DNA of 64,000 bases from Notolepis coatsorum. Lineage: Eukaryota > Chordata > Actinopteri > Aulopiformes > Paralepididae. Position 1 is the stretch's first letter. Each line of letters opens with the position of its first letter. The notes under the pieces are model-generated. The model made no database searches, was not told where the DNA came from, and saw only the letters and a program-made list of their open reading frames with translations. The position numbers were made by a program, and so were the translations under genes. This document shows positions 1 through 9,913 of this stretch, one piece after another. Where the stretch lies: contig OZ020594.1 in assembly GCA_963971535.1 (NCBI GenBank), forward strand, positions 117,959,127 through 118,023,126, given 5' to 3'.

Positions 1-260
1 TACAGCGTCTTTGATCTGTTTACATCTTTTTTCGATTTTTTCCGTCTGAACTTCACCGCCGAGCTTTTGGAAGAAAATTTGAACCGGAAACTGCATTTCC
101 TCTCAAATTTCACTAGGTGGCAGTGTCCCCCTATTTTCTAACACTATCACAATAGGGGGAATATTGTACCCCACAATGAATCTGGCATTTGATTGGCCAG
201 CATACCTGGCCAATGTAACCACAGGTATAAAACGTTAGCGCGATCCCAGAATCGACAAGG
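1..260 (+). promoter_or_regulatory. Putative promoter/5' region of the piggyBac gene
   Basis: This stretch precedes the first exon. It has a TATA box (TATAAAA, 226-232), CCAAT motifs on both strands (about 191-195 and 209-213), a short inverted repeat (CCCCCTATT at 127-135, AATAGGGGG at 151-159) and a CTCF-like core (TCACTAGGTGGCAG, 110-123). Transcription would start near 255. The element's left terminus appears to lie just outside the window, because the first bases (CGTCTTTGAT) resemble sequence about 60 bp inside one end of the piggyBac MITE at 59462-61921. Promoter function is inferred. Confidence 0.5.
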
Positions 261-261
261 T

Positions 262-327
262 TTTGGAGGAGAGAGAGAGAGAGAGATAGATAGAGCGATA
301 GAGAGAGAGAGAGAGATTGAGAGAGAT
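262..327. repeat. GA-rich microsatellite
   Basis: Imperfect (GA)n with GATA interruptions, lying in the probable 5' untranslated region of the piggyBac gene. Confidence 0.9.
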
Positions 328-547
328 ATTTGAATTGAGATCAGCCTATAGTCTATATTTATAGTGTTATACAGTATAGTGGTAGTATCAGACTAATTGT
401 AAGGTTTCAGCTGTGCTTTAGAAAGTACTTAGTCGTGCTAAGTAGTAGTACTATTCGAGGGATTAGTGTGTAGTCTAGGTAGTATATTTCAGTAGTAGTA
501 ATAGTAGTTTGATCAGTTAGTAGTTTCATTTAGATTATTAGATCAGT

Positions 548-799
548 ATGAAGAGACGTAGTGTAGGTAAGCGAGGGGACAATCCGGCGGCGGGTCGCTT
601 TGTTCAGACGAAGCTGGCGTTTGGACCCGCGGTTGTTCGAGTAGCAGCAGCACCAACGACTTTGGTAGCTCCGATCGGAGAGAGCCGTGTTCGAGGAAGA
701 GGAAGGCTGCCGCTGTGGTCATAGCTTCTTCATGCGAGTCAGGGGACAGCGATTCGACCGCCCACGAATCTGATGGGAGCGCCGATTGGGAACCACCAG
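548..799 (+). CDS. piggyBac gene, first coding region (exon 1, or exons 1a and 1b)
   Basis: The ATG at 548 opens a basic start (MKRRSVGKRG). The region ends at a good donor (CCAG/GTAATT) after an acidic segment read in a different frame (CESGDSDSTAHESDGSADWEPP read in part). Read straight through, the ATG frame stops at 722-724. Two explanations fit. One is a one-base frameshift in a single exon. The other is a small 158-bp intron using the strong donor GTAAGC at 567 and the acceptor ending at 724, giving exon 1a 548-566 (6 codons plus 1 base) and exon 1b 725-799 (75 bases). The second restores the frame exactly and is again phase 1, but its acceptor has a weak pyrimidine tract. Confidence 0.55.
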
Positions 800-813
800 G
801 TAATTACACGGTC

Positions 814-814
814 T

Positions 815-846
<32 letters not shown>
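814..846. repeat. (TA)n(TG)n microsatellite
   Basis: Alternating TA followed by TG dinucleotides just inside the intron after the exon ending at 799. Confidence 0.9.
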
Positions 847-1030
847 AAACGTGTATTTGATGATTTACATACTGTGACTATGTAACGTTAGTTCGACAAA
901 CCAACGCCGATATGCATGTGATTGTGTGTGTGTGTGAAACGTGTATTTGATGATTTACCTAACGCTTATTCTGTGACTATGTAACGTTAGTTCGCCAAAC
1001 CAACGCTGATATGCATTTATTATATTCTAG

Positions 1031-1135
1031 CTCCGGAATCATCTGACGATGATCTCGGCTTGGGTCGGAGGTGTTATGAGTCTGATTCATCGCACGATTC
1101 AGACGTGGGACGCGGTGGTGGTCGACGGGGCAACG
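1031..1135 (+). CDS. piggyBac gene, acidic exon 2
   Basis: This 105-base exon has acceptor TTCTAG/CT and donor AACG/GTACGT. Read in the frame set by the neighbouring exons it gives an acidic, serine-rich stretch (APESSDDDLGLG, then YESDSSHDSD) and a basic RGGGRRGN end. Both edges are phase 1, so the exon could be skipped or duplicated without breaking the frame. Part of it is in fact duplicated near 1362-1391. The acidic N-terminal tail before the catalytic core is usual for piggyBac transposases. Confidence 0.75.
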
Positions 1136-1139
1136 GTAC

Positions 1140-2385
1140 GTCATGTTTACTAATGCAATGTGAATATTGTTTTACGTGCATGTTCAAATCGATAGTTGAA
1201 TGATATAGGATATAGTAGGCATGTACAGGCCACCATGTGCTACACGTTAGGTTGTAATGGTCTTGTGTGTGTGTGTGTGTGTGTGTGCATGTGCACGCCC
1301 TTTGAAGTGGCTCTTTGAAGTGTGTAGCTATCAATGTAAGTGATAATAGTTGCATGCTGGGCATGAGACGACGTGGTGGTGGTCGACGTGGTAATTGGTA
1401 TCATGTTGCAATGTGAATATTGTTTTATGTTCAAATCGATATAGTTGATGGCCATGTGCTGCACGGGTTGCATGGATGTGTGTGTGTGTGTGTGTGTGTG
1501 TAGATGCCAGCCCTTTGAAGTTTGTCTACATTTAGTTACATGGATGTGTGTGTGTGTGTAGATGCCTCACCCCATGCCATTTGATGTGTGTGTGTATGTG
1601 TGTGTGTGTGTGTGTGTGTGCATGTGCACGCCATTTGAAGTGTGTAGCTATCAATGTGTTATCATGTTGCAATGTGAATATTGTTTTATGTTCAAATCGA
1701 TATAGTTGATGGCCATGTGCTGCACGGGTTGCATGGATGTGTGTGTGTGTGTGTGTAGATGCCAGCCCTTTGAAGTTTGTCTACATTTAGTTACATGGAT
1801 GTGTGTGTGTGTGTAGATGCCTCACCCCATGCCATTTGATGTGTGTGTGTATGTGTGTGTGTGTGTGCATGTGCACGCCATTTGAAGTGTGTAGCTATCA
1901 ATGTGTTATCATGTTGCAATGTGAATATTGTTTTATGTTCAAATCGATATAGTTGATGGCCATGTGCTGCACGGGTTGCATGGATGTGTGTGTGTGTGTG
2001 TGTAGATGCCAGCCCTTTGAAGTTGTCTACATTTAGGTTACATGGATGTGTGTGTGTGTGTAGATGCAGGCCTCACCATGTGTCCATGCCCTTTGATGTG
2101 TGTGTATGTGAGTGTGTGTGCAGTACACACACACACACACACACAAGATCAAAAGGCATGAATCCTCTCCAACACCTTTGAACTTCGCAGTACATGGTGA
2201 GGCCTCTATATGCAAATTCCATTGATTACAGCACACACATACACACACACAATGGCATGGGCACATGGTGAGGCCTATATTTAAATGCATGGTTGTGTAT
2301 CATATGTAAAATTCCATTGATTACAACACACACACATGTACATGCTTTGATGTACAATGGCCGCTGATTTATTTTGTGTTCACAC
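1140..2385. repeat. TG-rich tandem duplications within an intron
   Basis: An intron full of (TG)n tracts and larger units of about 240-260 bp carrying the phrases GTGAATATTGTTTTATGTTC and GATGGCCATGTGCTGCACGG, repeated three to four times between about 1390 and 2040. Near 1362-1391 there is a degraded copy of the 3' end of exon 2 with its own GT donor, so the array seems to have begun as a duplication of exon 2 plus intron. Short CA tracts on the same strand (about 2122-2148 and 2230-2252) add inverted TG/CA segments. Confidence 0.8.
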
Positions 2386-2387
2386 AG

Positions 2388-2429
2388 GCTCCGAAACCGA
2401 ATCCGGGGCCAATACACCAACATGCTTGG
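2388..2429 (+). CDS. piggyBac gene, exon 3
   Basis: A 42-base exon with acceptor CACACAG/GC and donor TTGG/GTATGT. It reads GSETESGANTPTCL once the G from the previous exon is added. Both sides are phase 1. It is supported only by splice sites, length divisible by three and acidic composition matching its neighbours. Confidence 0.65.
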
Positions 2430-2518
2430 GTATGTACTAACTACATTTATGTATGTGTAAATGTATTACTATTGTGTTTTGTGAGACTTACTTACTGAAT
2501 GAATTTAATCCAATTCAG

Positions 2519-2590
2519 ATTCTGGCGCAGACCCTGCCGATAGTGACGCTGAGACTGGCAACGACATGGGATCACATTCTACTCCTGCAG
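2519..2590 (+). CDS. piggyBac gene, exon 4
   Basis: A 72-base exon with acceptor AATTCAG/AT and donor GCAG/GTAATT. It reads as an acidic segment beginning DSGADPADSDAETGND. Both sides are phase 1, continuing the pattern of the other exons. The following intron carries the 33-bp minisatellite. Confidence 0.7.
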
Positions 2591-2601
2591 GTAATTGTAC
2601 A

Positions 2602-2803
2602 TGGTGGTGACTGGCTGCTGCTAGAGCCTGGGCCTGGTGGTAGCTGGCTGCTGCTAGAGCCTGGGCCTGGTGGTGACTGGCTGCTGCTAGAGCCTGGGCC
2701 TGGTGGTGACTGGCTGCTGCAGGGCCTGGGCCTGGTGGTGACTGGCTGCTGCAGGGCCTGGGCCTGGTGGTGACTGGCTGCTGCAGGGCCTGGTCTGGTG
2801 GTG
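2602..2803. repeat. 33-bp GC-rich minisatellite
   Basis: About six tandem copies of a 33-bp unit (TGGTGGTGACTGGCTGCTGC plus a short tail). The unit length is divisible by three, so frames on both strands stay open across it. Those open frames are by-products of the repeat. It lies inside the intron between 2590 and 2864. Confidence 0.9.
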
Positions 2804-2863
2804 ATGGTAAATACAATGACAATACGTTGCCCTAGTGTAATGTATTACATCATGTGATTCTAG

Positions 2864-2926
2864 AACTGGATGCTAGTCTGGACATGCCGGAACCTGTTGC
2901 AGGGCGGAAACGCACATCTAAGAGCG
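2864..2926 (+). CDS. piggyBac gene, exon 5
   Basis: A 63-base exon with acceptor GATTCTAG/AA and donor AGCG/GTAAGT, the strongest donor of the set. It reads ELDASLDMPEPVAGRKRTSK followed by a serine. The GRKRTSK end is basic and could serve as part of a nuclear localisation signal. Both sides are phase 1. Confidence 0.75.
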
Positions 2927-3102
2927 GTAAGTTGGCCTCACTCTGCACACCACTTCCAGCTCTGACCTCTGACCCCCACACCACGTCCAGCTCTGACATC
3001 TGAACCCCACACACACTCACTCATTCACTCACACAGTTTGTAACTACGTGGCATATGAATGTCTACAGTAGGGGTGTTATAGTATATTTGTATAATTGAC
3101 AG

Positions 3103-4784
3103 GTCGTGGCGTGCGACGTGGAGGAGCGAAGAGCAGGGCTGCGATCCGCCAGGAAGAGGAGAATGCCTGGTCTCGTGAGGGCTGGGTGCCTCAAAGGATC
3201 CCCTTCACAGCCCAACCGGGGTTGCTCCAGGACGCCATGGCACTCAGATCTTACCGGCCTGCGAAATGGATGGATCTGTTCCTGACAGATGCTTTTCTGA
3301 ACTCTATTGTTGCCCAGTCCAACCTCTACGCTGAGCAGTCCATTGCCCGGCTGGACCCCACGCTAACCAGTAGCAGGGCACTGCTTTGGAAGCCCCTCAC
3401 ATTGAAGGAGCTGAAGAAGTTCCTCGGACTCAATTTCCTTAGCAGTGTCCTGCGGAAGCCTCGCGTGGACCAGATGTGGACCACTGACGACATGATGTAC
3501 ACACCGTACTACTCTGAGACCATGCCACGCAACAGGTTTCAATTGATCTGGCGATTCCTCCACTTTGCGGACAATACTTCCCTGGAGGTTAGAGACAAAT
3601 TGTGCAAAGTACGCCCTGTAGTCGACCATGTAAACACGAGGTGCAAGGAGCTGTACCAGCCTGAACGCGAGCTCGCCATTGACGAGGGGGTGATGGCATG
3701 GCGAGGCCGCCTGACCTTCCGGGTCTACAACCCAAACAAGCCCACCCGCTATGGTATCAAGTCTTACTTCCTGTGCGAATCTCGCACAGGATATTGCTTT
3801 TCATTTAAGCCATATTGTCGGGAAGGCTCGCTCCTGGGGGACACGGTCGTCGGTCTGCTTGGACGTCTGTCTGGGGCCGGCTATACGCTCTTTATGGACA
3901 ACTTCTACAACTCCGTACGTATGTCCGCCAGGCTCCGACAGTTGAGGACCGACGTCTGTGGTACCCTCAGGAAGCACCGGGGCGAGCCAGCCATCATCAA
4001 GAACATGACCAAACGTGACATCGGTGTGGGGGAGCGCATTGCGGTCAACAACAAGGAGGTCATGATCGTGGCATGGCGCGATAAAATAATCGTGAAGACC
4101 ATCAGCAGCTTCCACGAGGACACCATGGAAAAGGCGATGGTGTGGCAGAAGCAGAAGAAGGGCAAAGCGCTGAGGGTGGAGATGCTCAAGCCATCATCAA
4201 TCATGGAGTACAATAAATTCATGAACGGCGTCGATCAGCTGGATCACAATATATCGTACTATCCGGTTACACGTAAGACTGGAAAGTGGACCAAAAAGTT
4301 TGTGATGTATCTGATCCAAATATGTATGTTCAACGCTTTTGTCTTGTACAAAAAAAAGCACCCACAAGGGCATTACTCCAACCTCTTCCGGTTCACCAGG
4401 GCTGTGGCGCGGACCTACACAGACGGTAAGGAGAAGAAGATTCCTGGGGTGACAGCGGAGATGGAGGCGGAGGCAGGGGAGGAGGCAGGGGAGGAGGCAG
4501 GGGGTGGGGATGAGGAGGAGGCAGGGGCTGAGCAGGTGGGGCGTGTCGACCCTAGGGCCCCACTGGGGGACCCGCAGAGCAGATTAGTGGGTGGCTTTGT
4601 GAAGCATGTAATGGTTGCATACAAAGCCACCCCGAAGAAAAAGCTACCGTGTAGGAAATGTCGTGTCTGCAGTAGGCGTGGCATCAGGAGTGAGACCAGA
4701 TATTTTTGCACATCGTGCAAAGTCCCCCTGCATCGTGACAAATGCTTCACTCTGTACCACACAAAGAGGGATTTCTCTAAATAG
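3103..4784 (+). CDS. piggyBac transposase (PGBD4-like), catalytic final exon
   Basis: This exon carries the whole catalytic part of a piggyBac transposase, the cut-and-paste enzyme that excises DNA precisely and reinserts it at TTAA. It begins after the acceptor TTGACAG, in phase 1 with the upstream exons; there is no in-frame ATG at its start, so splicing is needed. Counting from the first open codon at 3096, the three expected aspartates are present: D196 in ELAIDEGV, D268 in LFMDNFYN and D380 in MNGVDQLD. A Glu/Gly-rich acidic linker (about 455-485) leads to a Cys/His zinc-binding C-terminal domain (about 519-555, CRKCRVC...CTSCKVPLHRDKC). No stop or frameshift interrupts it. With the two-exon reading of the first coding region, the spliced protein is about 685 residues, somewhat longer than the classic insect enzyme (594). 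It could be an active element or a domesticated copy. Matching terminal repeats around it were not found, so mobility is unproven. Confidence 0.93.
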
Positions 4785-4902
4785 TTTCTTTATTAGTTGT
4801 CATACAGAAGTACAGACTACTTCTAAATAATCCGGCACACAGAAGTACAGATTACTTCTAAATAATCCATCATTGTGTGATACAGACAGAACCATGTGTA
4901 CC

Positions 4903-4982
4903 GGTACATAGTATAGCTAGCTGAGTGTAGTATAGTATAGTGTAGTATAGTATAGTATATTGTAGTATAGTATAGTGTATGG
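4903..4982. repeat. TATAG-type simple repeat
   Basis: Imperfect tandem TAGTATAG/TGTAG units downstream of the transposase stop. The intervening 4785-4860 has a duplicated segment (ACAGAAGTACAGA, twice). Confidence 0.85.
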
Positions 4983-5332
4983 GTAGTTGCACTGTTTTCT
5001 GTACAAGACAAATGCGTTGAACACATGTATTTGGGCCACGGTTGTCGATATTGCATAGGCATGTTTGGACCACTTGCAGATGAGACGTTATGTTAGCGAT
5101 CTAGCTGTATCGACTCCATTCATAATTTGCATTGTGTGTGTATATAGTTTTTTTTTTTTTTATCTTTTTCCCCCCTCATTTTTACCGTTTGCACAGAACC
5201 AATGGTTGCTGACAGTCACCCAGTTTATAAAAGTATATACTGTAGGTAACATACCACACTTTTCTAATGCAGTCCATTGGCCTATTATTTATATACTTTG
5301 GAAGCATGTATTGGATATTTTTTGGTCCACAG

Positions 5333-5416
5333 ATCATCTGGCGCTTCATCCATTTATCAATGGACAATGCAGTCATCGATGCGAGAGACCAAGTAAGATA
5401 TGCCCTGTAGTTCATG
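5333..5416 (+). pseudogene. Degenerate fragment of a second piggyBac transposase
   Basis: Read from 5330 the sequence gives QIIWRFIHLSMDN, then ARDQVRYAL and a stop. It lines up with QLIWRFLHFADN...VRDKLCKVRP of the intact transposase (nucleotides 3540-3610), sharing the Trp-Arg-Phe-x-His core and the RD pair. The surroundings give no further coding match. It is probably a relic of an older, diverged piggyBac copy, or a captured exon. Confidence 0.5.
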
Positions 5417-5420
5417 TGAC

Positions 5421-6460
5421 GTGAATGTTACCAGCAAACTTCTAAATGCACTGAAACAATGGTTGGTTATCCTCCAGTGTTCACTTTTTATAAGGTATTG
5501 TCTTGGTAAATTACCATAATCCTATACTGTGAATGTTACCAACAAACTCCTAAATGCACTGAAACAATGGTTGGTTATCCTCCAGTGTTCACTTTTTATA
5601 AGGTATTGTCTTGGTAAATTACCATAATCCTATACTGTGAATGTTACCAACAAACTCCTAAATGCACTGACACAATGGTTGGTTATCATCAGCCAGTGTT
5701 CACTTTTTATAAGGTATTGTCTTGGTAAATTACCATAATCCTATACTGTGAATGTTACCAACAAACTCCTAAATGCACTGAAACAATGGTTGATTATCCT
5801 CCAGTGTTCGCTTTTTATAAGGTATTGTATTGGTAAATTACCATAATCCTATACTGTGAATGTTACCAACAAACTCCTAAATGCACTGAAACAATGGTTG
5901 ATTATCCTCCAGTGTTCACTTTTTATAAGGTATTGTCTTGGTAAATTACCATAATCCTATACTGTGAATGTTACCAACAAACTCCTAAATGCACTGAAAC
6001 AATGGTTGATTATCCTCCAGTGTTCACTTTTTATAAGGTATTGTCTTGGTAAATTACCATAATCCTATACTGTGAATGTTACCAACAAACTCCTAAATGC
6101 ACTGAAACAATGGTTGGTTATCATCACAGTGTTCACTTTTTATAAGGTATTGTCTTGGTAAATTACCATAATCCTATACTGTGAATGTTACCAACAAACT
6201 CCTAAATGCACTGAAACAATGGTTGGTTATCATCACAGTGTTCACTTTTTATAAGGTATTGTCTTGGTAAATTACCATAATCCTATACTGTGAATGTTAC
6301 CAACAAACTCCTAAATGCACTGAAACAATGGTTGGTTATCATCACAGTGTTCACTTTTTATAAGGTATTGTCTTGGTAAATTACCATAATCCTATACTGT
6401 GAATGTTACCAGCATATAATGCACAGCAACAATGGTTGGTACTGATGACTTGTCACCCAG
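5421..6460. repeat. 108-bp minisatellite, about nine copies
   Basis: Tandem copies starting GTGAATGTTACC(A/G)(A/G)CA. The first units begin at 5421, 5529, 5637 and 5748, giving a 108-bp period with one 111-bp variant (an extra AGC in the TTATCATCAGCC version). Later copies carry TTATCATCACAG in place of TTATCCTCCAG. The last copy decays after 6413. Confidence 0.95.
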
Positions 6461-6828
6461 TTTATTGAACATATTTTACAATAAAAATGTTCATGGCATC
6501 AAAGTTTCAAGTTTTCTGCATTGTAAAGTATTCTGTATTTTTGTATTTCTGTAATTGATATATTATCAATACAAGATATTATTACTTTATGAATGTGTTT
6601 ATCATGTATGGACGAATAAATTGAAAAACGGGTAGGTACAGAGCAACACAGTGTCTACAACACAGGAGCAGATTATGCACAGTACATGAATGAGAAACAG
6701 TCAAAATGTTTTTTTGTTTAGTTTATTGCATGCACATGATCTATAATACCTGATGGGTACAATATCTACTAACCTGATCGATATAATAGTATTACTGCAT
6801 TTCAAGTTTGTCAGTCAGTCGGACTGTC
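6461..6828. other. AT-rich spacer between minisatellites
   Basis: No gene seen. A possible polyadenylation signal AATAAA lies at about 6615. This could belong to the 3' noncoding part of the piggyBac element, but nothing confirms it. Confidence 0.4.
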
Positions 6829-7885
6829 AATCAATCAATCAATCAATCAAACAATCTATGAATCAAACAATCTATGAATCAAACAATCAAACATTCTATC
6901 AATCAAACGACCAACAAAGTAATCAATCAATCAAACAAATCAATCTATGAATCAAACTATCAACAAAACAATCAAACATTCTATCAATCAAATGACCAAC
7001 AAAGTAATCAATCAATCAAACAAATCAATCTATGAATCAAACGATCAACAAAACAATAAAACATTCTATCAATCAAACGACCAACAAAGTAATCAATCAA
7101 TCAAACAAATCAATCTATGAATCAAACTATCAACAAAACAATCAAACATTATATCAATCAAATGACCAACAAAGTAATCAATCAATCAAACAAATCAATC
7201 TATGAATCAAACTATCAACAAAACAATCAAACATTCTATCAATCAAATGACCAACAAAGTAATCAATCAATCAAACAAATCAATCTATGAATCAAACTAT
7301 CAACAAAACAATCAAACATTCTATCAATCAAATGACCAACAAAGTAATCAATCAATCAAACAAATCAATCTATGAATCAAACTATCAACAAAACAATCAA
7401 ACATTCGATCAATCAAATGACCAACAAAGTAATCAATCAATCAAACAAATCAATCTATGAATCAAACTATCAACAAAACAATCAAACATTCTATCAATCA
7501 AATGACCAACAAAGTAATCAATCAAACAAATCAATCTATGAATCAAACTATCAACAAAACAATCAAACATTCTATCAAGCAAATTACCAACAAAACAATC
7601 AAACATTCTATCAATCAAATGACCAACAAAGTAATCAATCAATCAAACAAATCAATCTATGAATCAAACTATCAACAAAACAATCAAACATTCTATCAAT
7701 CAAATGACCAACAAAGTAATCAATCAATCAAACAAATCAATCTATGAATCAAACTATCAACAAAACAATCAAACATTCTATCAATCAAATGACCAACAAA
7801 GTAATCAATCAATCAAACAAATCAATCTATGAATCAAACTATCAACAAAACAATAAAACATTCAACCAATAAAACAATCAATCAA
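6829..7885. repeat. 85-bp minisatellite built on AATC/CAAT words
   Basis: About eleven tandem copies of an 85-bp unit (for example ATGAATCAAACTATCAACAA at 7372 and 7457), flanked by (AATC)n and ending in (CATC)n. Since 85 is not a multiple of three and the unit lacks stops in some frames, it yields Asn/Gln-rich open frames in different phases (such as 7372-7662 and 7457-7747). These are not genes. One copy near 7515-7600 shows an internal deletion/duplication. Confidence 0.95.
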
Positions 7886-7923
7886 TCAAACCATCCATCC
7901 ATCCATCCCAGTCTAAATTGCTT

Positions 7924-8256
7924 TATAACACGTTCAGTACCTATTATCACCCCGCCGGCACACCTTTCATAAAAGTGCCTGTAACTTCTGTTCTAAAGAA
8001 TCCACCTGGATTTTTACCTTGTGTTGACCTTTTTTAACTTGTAATTGTGAACGAACGAAGACATGCAGAAACAAACGGTTTTTTGCATTGTGTACATCAA
8101 CTTGTCGTCTTCAAATGAGCCCAACCATTTCCCCATAGTTATAATATAAAATATAGAAATAGCTCCGCTAAGATCATGAGATATGCTAGAATCGTCCAGG
8201 AATCCTGGCAACCCACAGTCATTTTCCGGATTTTTGGCCGGCACCCAAAGTGTTAA
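7924..8256. mobile_element. piggyBac-like MITE or right end of a piggyBac element
   Basis: The right end GGCACCCAAAGTGTTAA (TTAA at 8253-8256) has the typical piggyBac terminal layout and matches the MITE end at 44298-44314 (GGCACCCAATGTGTTAA). A partly matching inverted start, ATAACACGTTCAGTACC, occurs at 7925, though its TTAA is mutated. Either this is a 330-bp miniature element, or 8256 is the right end of the larger element carrying the transposase gene. Confidence 0.5.
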
Positions 8257-8438
8257 CAAGGCTAAGTTGTTAAAGGGGCAGTAGGCAATTAATTTACCTA
8301 GTGGATGCCTGAACACATAATGCCACCAGTATCACTGACTACCACGGCAAGCCTATAGAAAATTATTCTATTTAATAATAATTATTATAATTATCATAAA
8401 TATATAATAATAATTATAAAAATATTTTTTCTGTTGTA

Positions 8439-8515
8439 CCGAACTCGTACCGAACCTTGACCACAATACCGAGGTACGTACCGAACCGTGGCTTCTGTGT
8501 ACCGTTACACCCCTA
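8439..8515. mobile_element. Terminal remnant of a hAT-like element
   Basis: Repeated TACCGAAC(C/T) words and the end ACCGTTACACCCCTA (complement TAGGGGTGTAACGGT) look like the outer end of a hAT MITE. A related end lies at about 55120-55201 (ACCGTCCCACCCCTA). No matching left end was found. Confidence 0.5.
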
Positions 8516-9404
8516 CCATACATACATTTATTCATTCATACTCATTCATCTAAACACCAATAGCACCAAAAGTCTTCATCCTCCTCCCACTGTACACAGT
8601 TGTCACACACTGGACCCACGACACTAATAGTCCATGGGCCAGAGCCCAAAATGTCACTTGTCGGTACCACTCTAGGTGACGAAACTTACATATAATTTTT
8701 TTAAAGATCTATGTCTGTAGTTGATATTTTGGTATGATAGACCTTCCTGAGTGTTAGCTGTATCATAATTATCAAGTCATGAAGTATACCCACCCCCTCA
8801 GGAAATTACATTTCAGATGCTGGTGCATATCCTGCTTTAGACTCACGTAGAGGACATCTGTCAATGTTTCACAATATTGTCTTTGGTATCATTTTAAAGG
8901 GGACTGTCTTTCATTCCAGCTAATATGTGAATCTTTCTGACCAATATAGAGGTCACTGGAGCTCAATTCAATCCAATTAAATTATCTTTAATGACCACCC
9001 AGCCAGGCTGGTGGAATTTGATTTTAGTGCAGCATTGTTACAGCTTTTGTTCCAACATAGAACATATAACATCACTTACAATACGTACATACTACATGCA
9101 GTTAAATACATAAATACATAATTACAAGACCACAATATCAGAGTTCAAGTTTATGTCCATGTCCATAGCAACAGAGGTAGGGGGTTGCAGGGGGGGGGGG
9201 GGGGGGGTTGCTACAGGGAGTTCAGTGTCCATATGGCAGTGGGGAAGCTCTTTCAACAACACACATTTTACACGATTTTCGCCTAAATGATATACTATAT
9301 TTTTGCCTTGTGTCATCTAGGAGCAACAGGGACACAATACAAAATCTACACTCAGGACCATAAGGATTCAGGAAATGTATAATATGCCTATACTATTTCT
9401 TGTC
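8516..9404. other. Unassigned repeat-like sequence
   Basis: No coding region seen. A run of about 18 G sits at 9190-9207. The segment around 8965-9130 (ATCTTTAATGACCACCCAGC, followed by an AT-rich stretch) looks like the 3' end of a retroelement on the minus strand, but the family is not recognised. Confidence 0.4.
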
Positions 9405-9912
9405 GGGGGTGATTGAGTACTTTCTGATGATGTATCATAGTTAAAGACAGTAGAGGTTGAGTCCTTTCTGGTGATGTATCATAGTTAAATACAGTAGAGG
9501 TTTGAGTACTTTCTGATGATGTATCATAGTTAAAGACAGTATAGGTTGAGTCCTTTCTGGTCATGTATCAGTTAAAGACAGTAGAGGTTGAGTCCTTTCT
9601 GGTCATGTATCATAGTTAAATACAGTAGAGGTTGAGTACTTTCTGGTCATGTATCATAGTTAAATACAGTAGAGATTGAGTACTTTCTGATGATGTATCA
9701 TAGTTAAAGACAGTAGAGGTTGAGTCCTTTCTGGTCATGTATCAGTTAAAGACAGTAGAGGTTGAGTACTTTCTGGTCATGTATCATAGTTAAAGACAGT
9801 AGAATTGAATCCTTTCTGGTGATGAAAGTACTCAACCTCTACTGTCTTTAATTATGATACATGACCAGAAAGTACTCAACCTCTACTGTTTGTAACTATG
9901 ATACATCACCAG
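9405..9912. repeat. 44-bp minisatellite with an inverted arm
   Basis: About nine direct copies of a 44-bp unit (GTTGAGTACTTTCTGGTCAT plus GTATCATAGTTAAATACAGT, then AGAG) fill 9405-9815. From about 9824 to 9912 two copies occur in the opposite orientation (AAAGTACTCAACCTCTACTG). The array is therefore palindromic overall and could form a large hairpin. Confidence 0.9.
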
Positions 9913-9913
9913 A

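Noticed and set aside
2453-2822. Open frames on both strands across the Leu/Gly/Pro-rich repeat
   Set aside because: They come from the 33-bp minisatellite in an intron of the piggyBac gene and overlap the better supported exon 4.
3801-4115. Minus-strand open frames opposite the piggyBac catalytic exon
   Set aside because: Shadow frames of a well-supported coding exon.
7372-7747. Asn/Gln-rich open frames
   Set aside because: Direct translation of the 85-bp tandem repeat; different frames give the same kind of peptide and no start context or domain is seen.
5421-7885. Regularly spaced repeats resembling a CRISPR array
   Set aside because: Units are contiguous with no unique spacers, and the genome is clearly eukaryotic.
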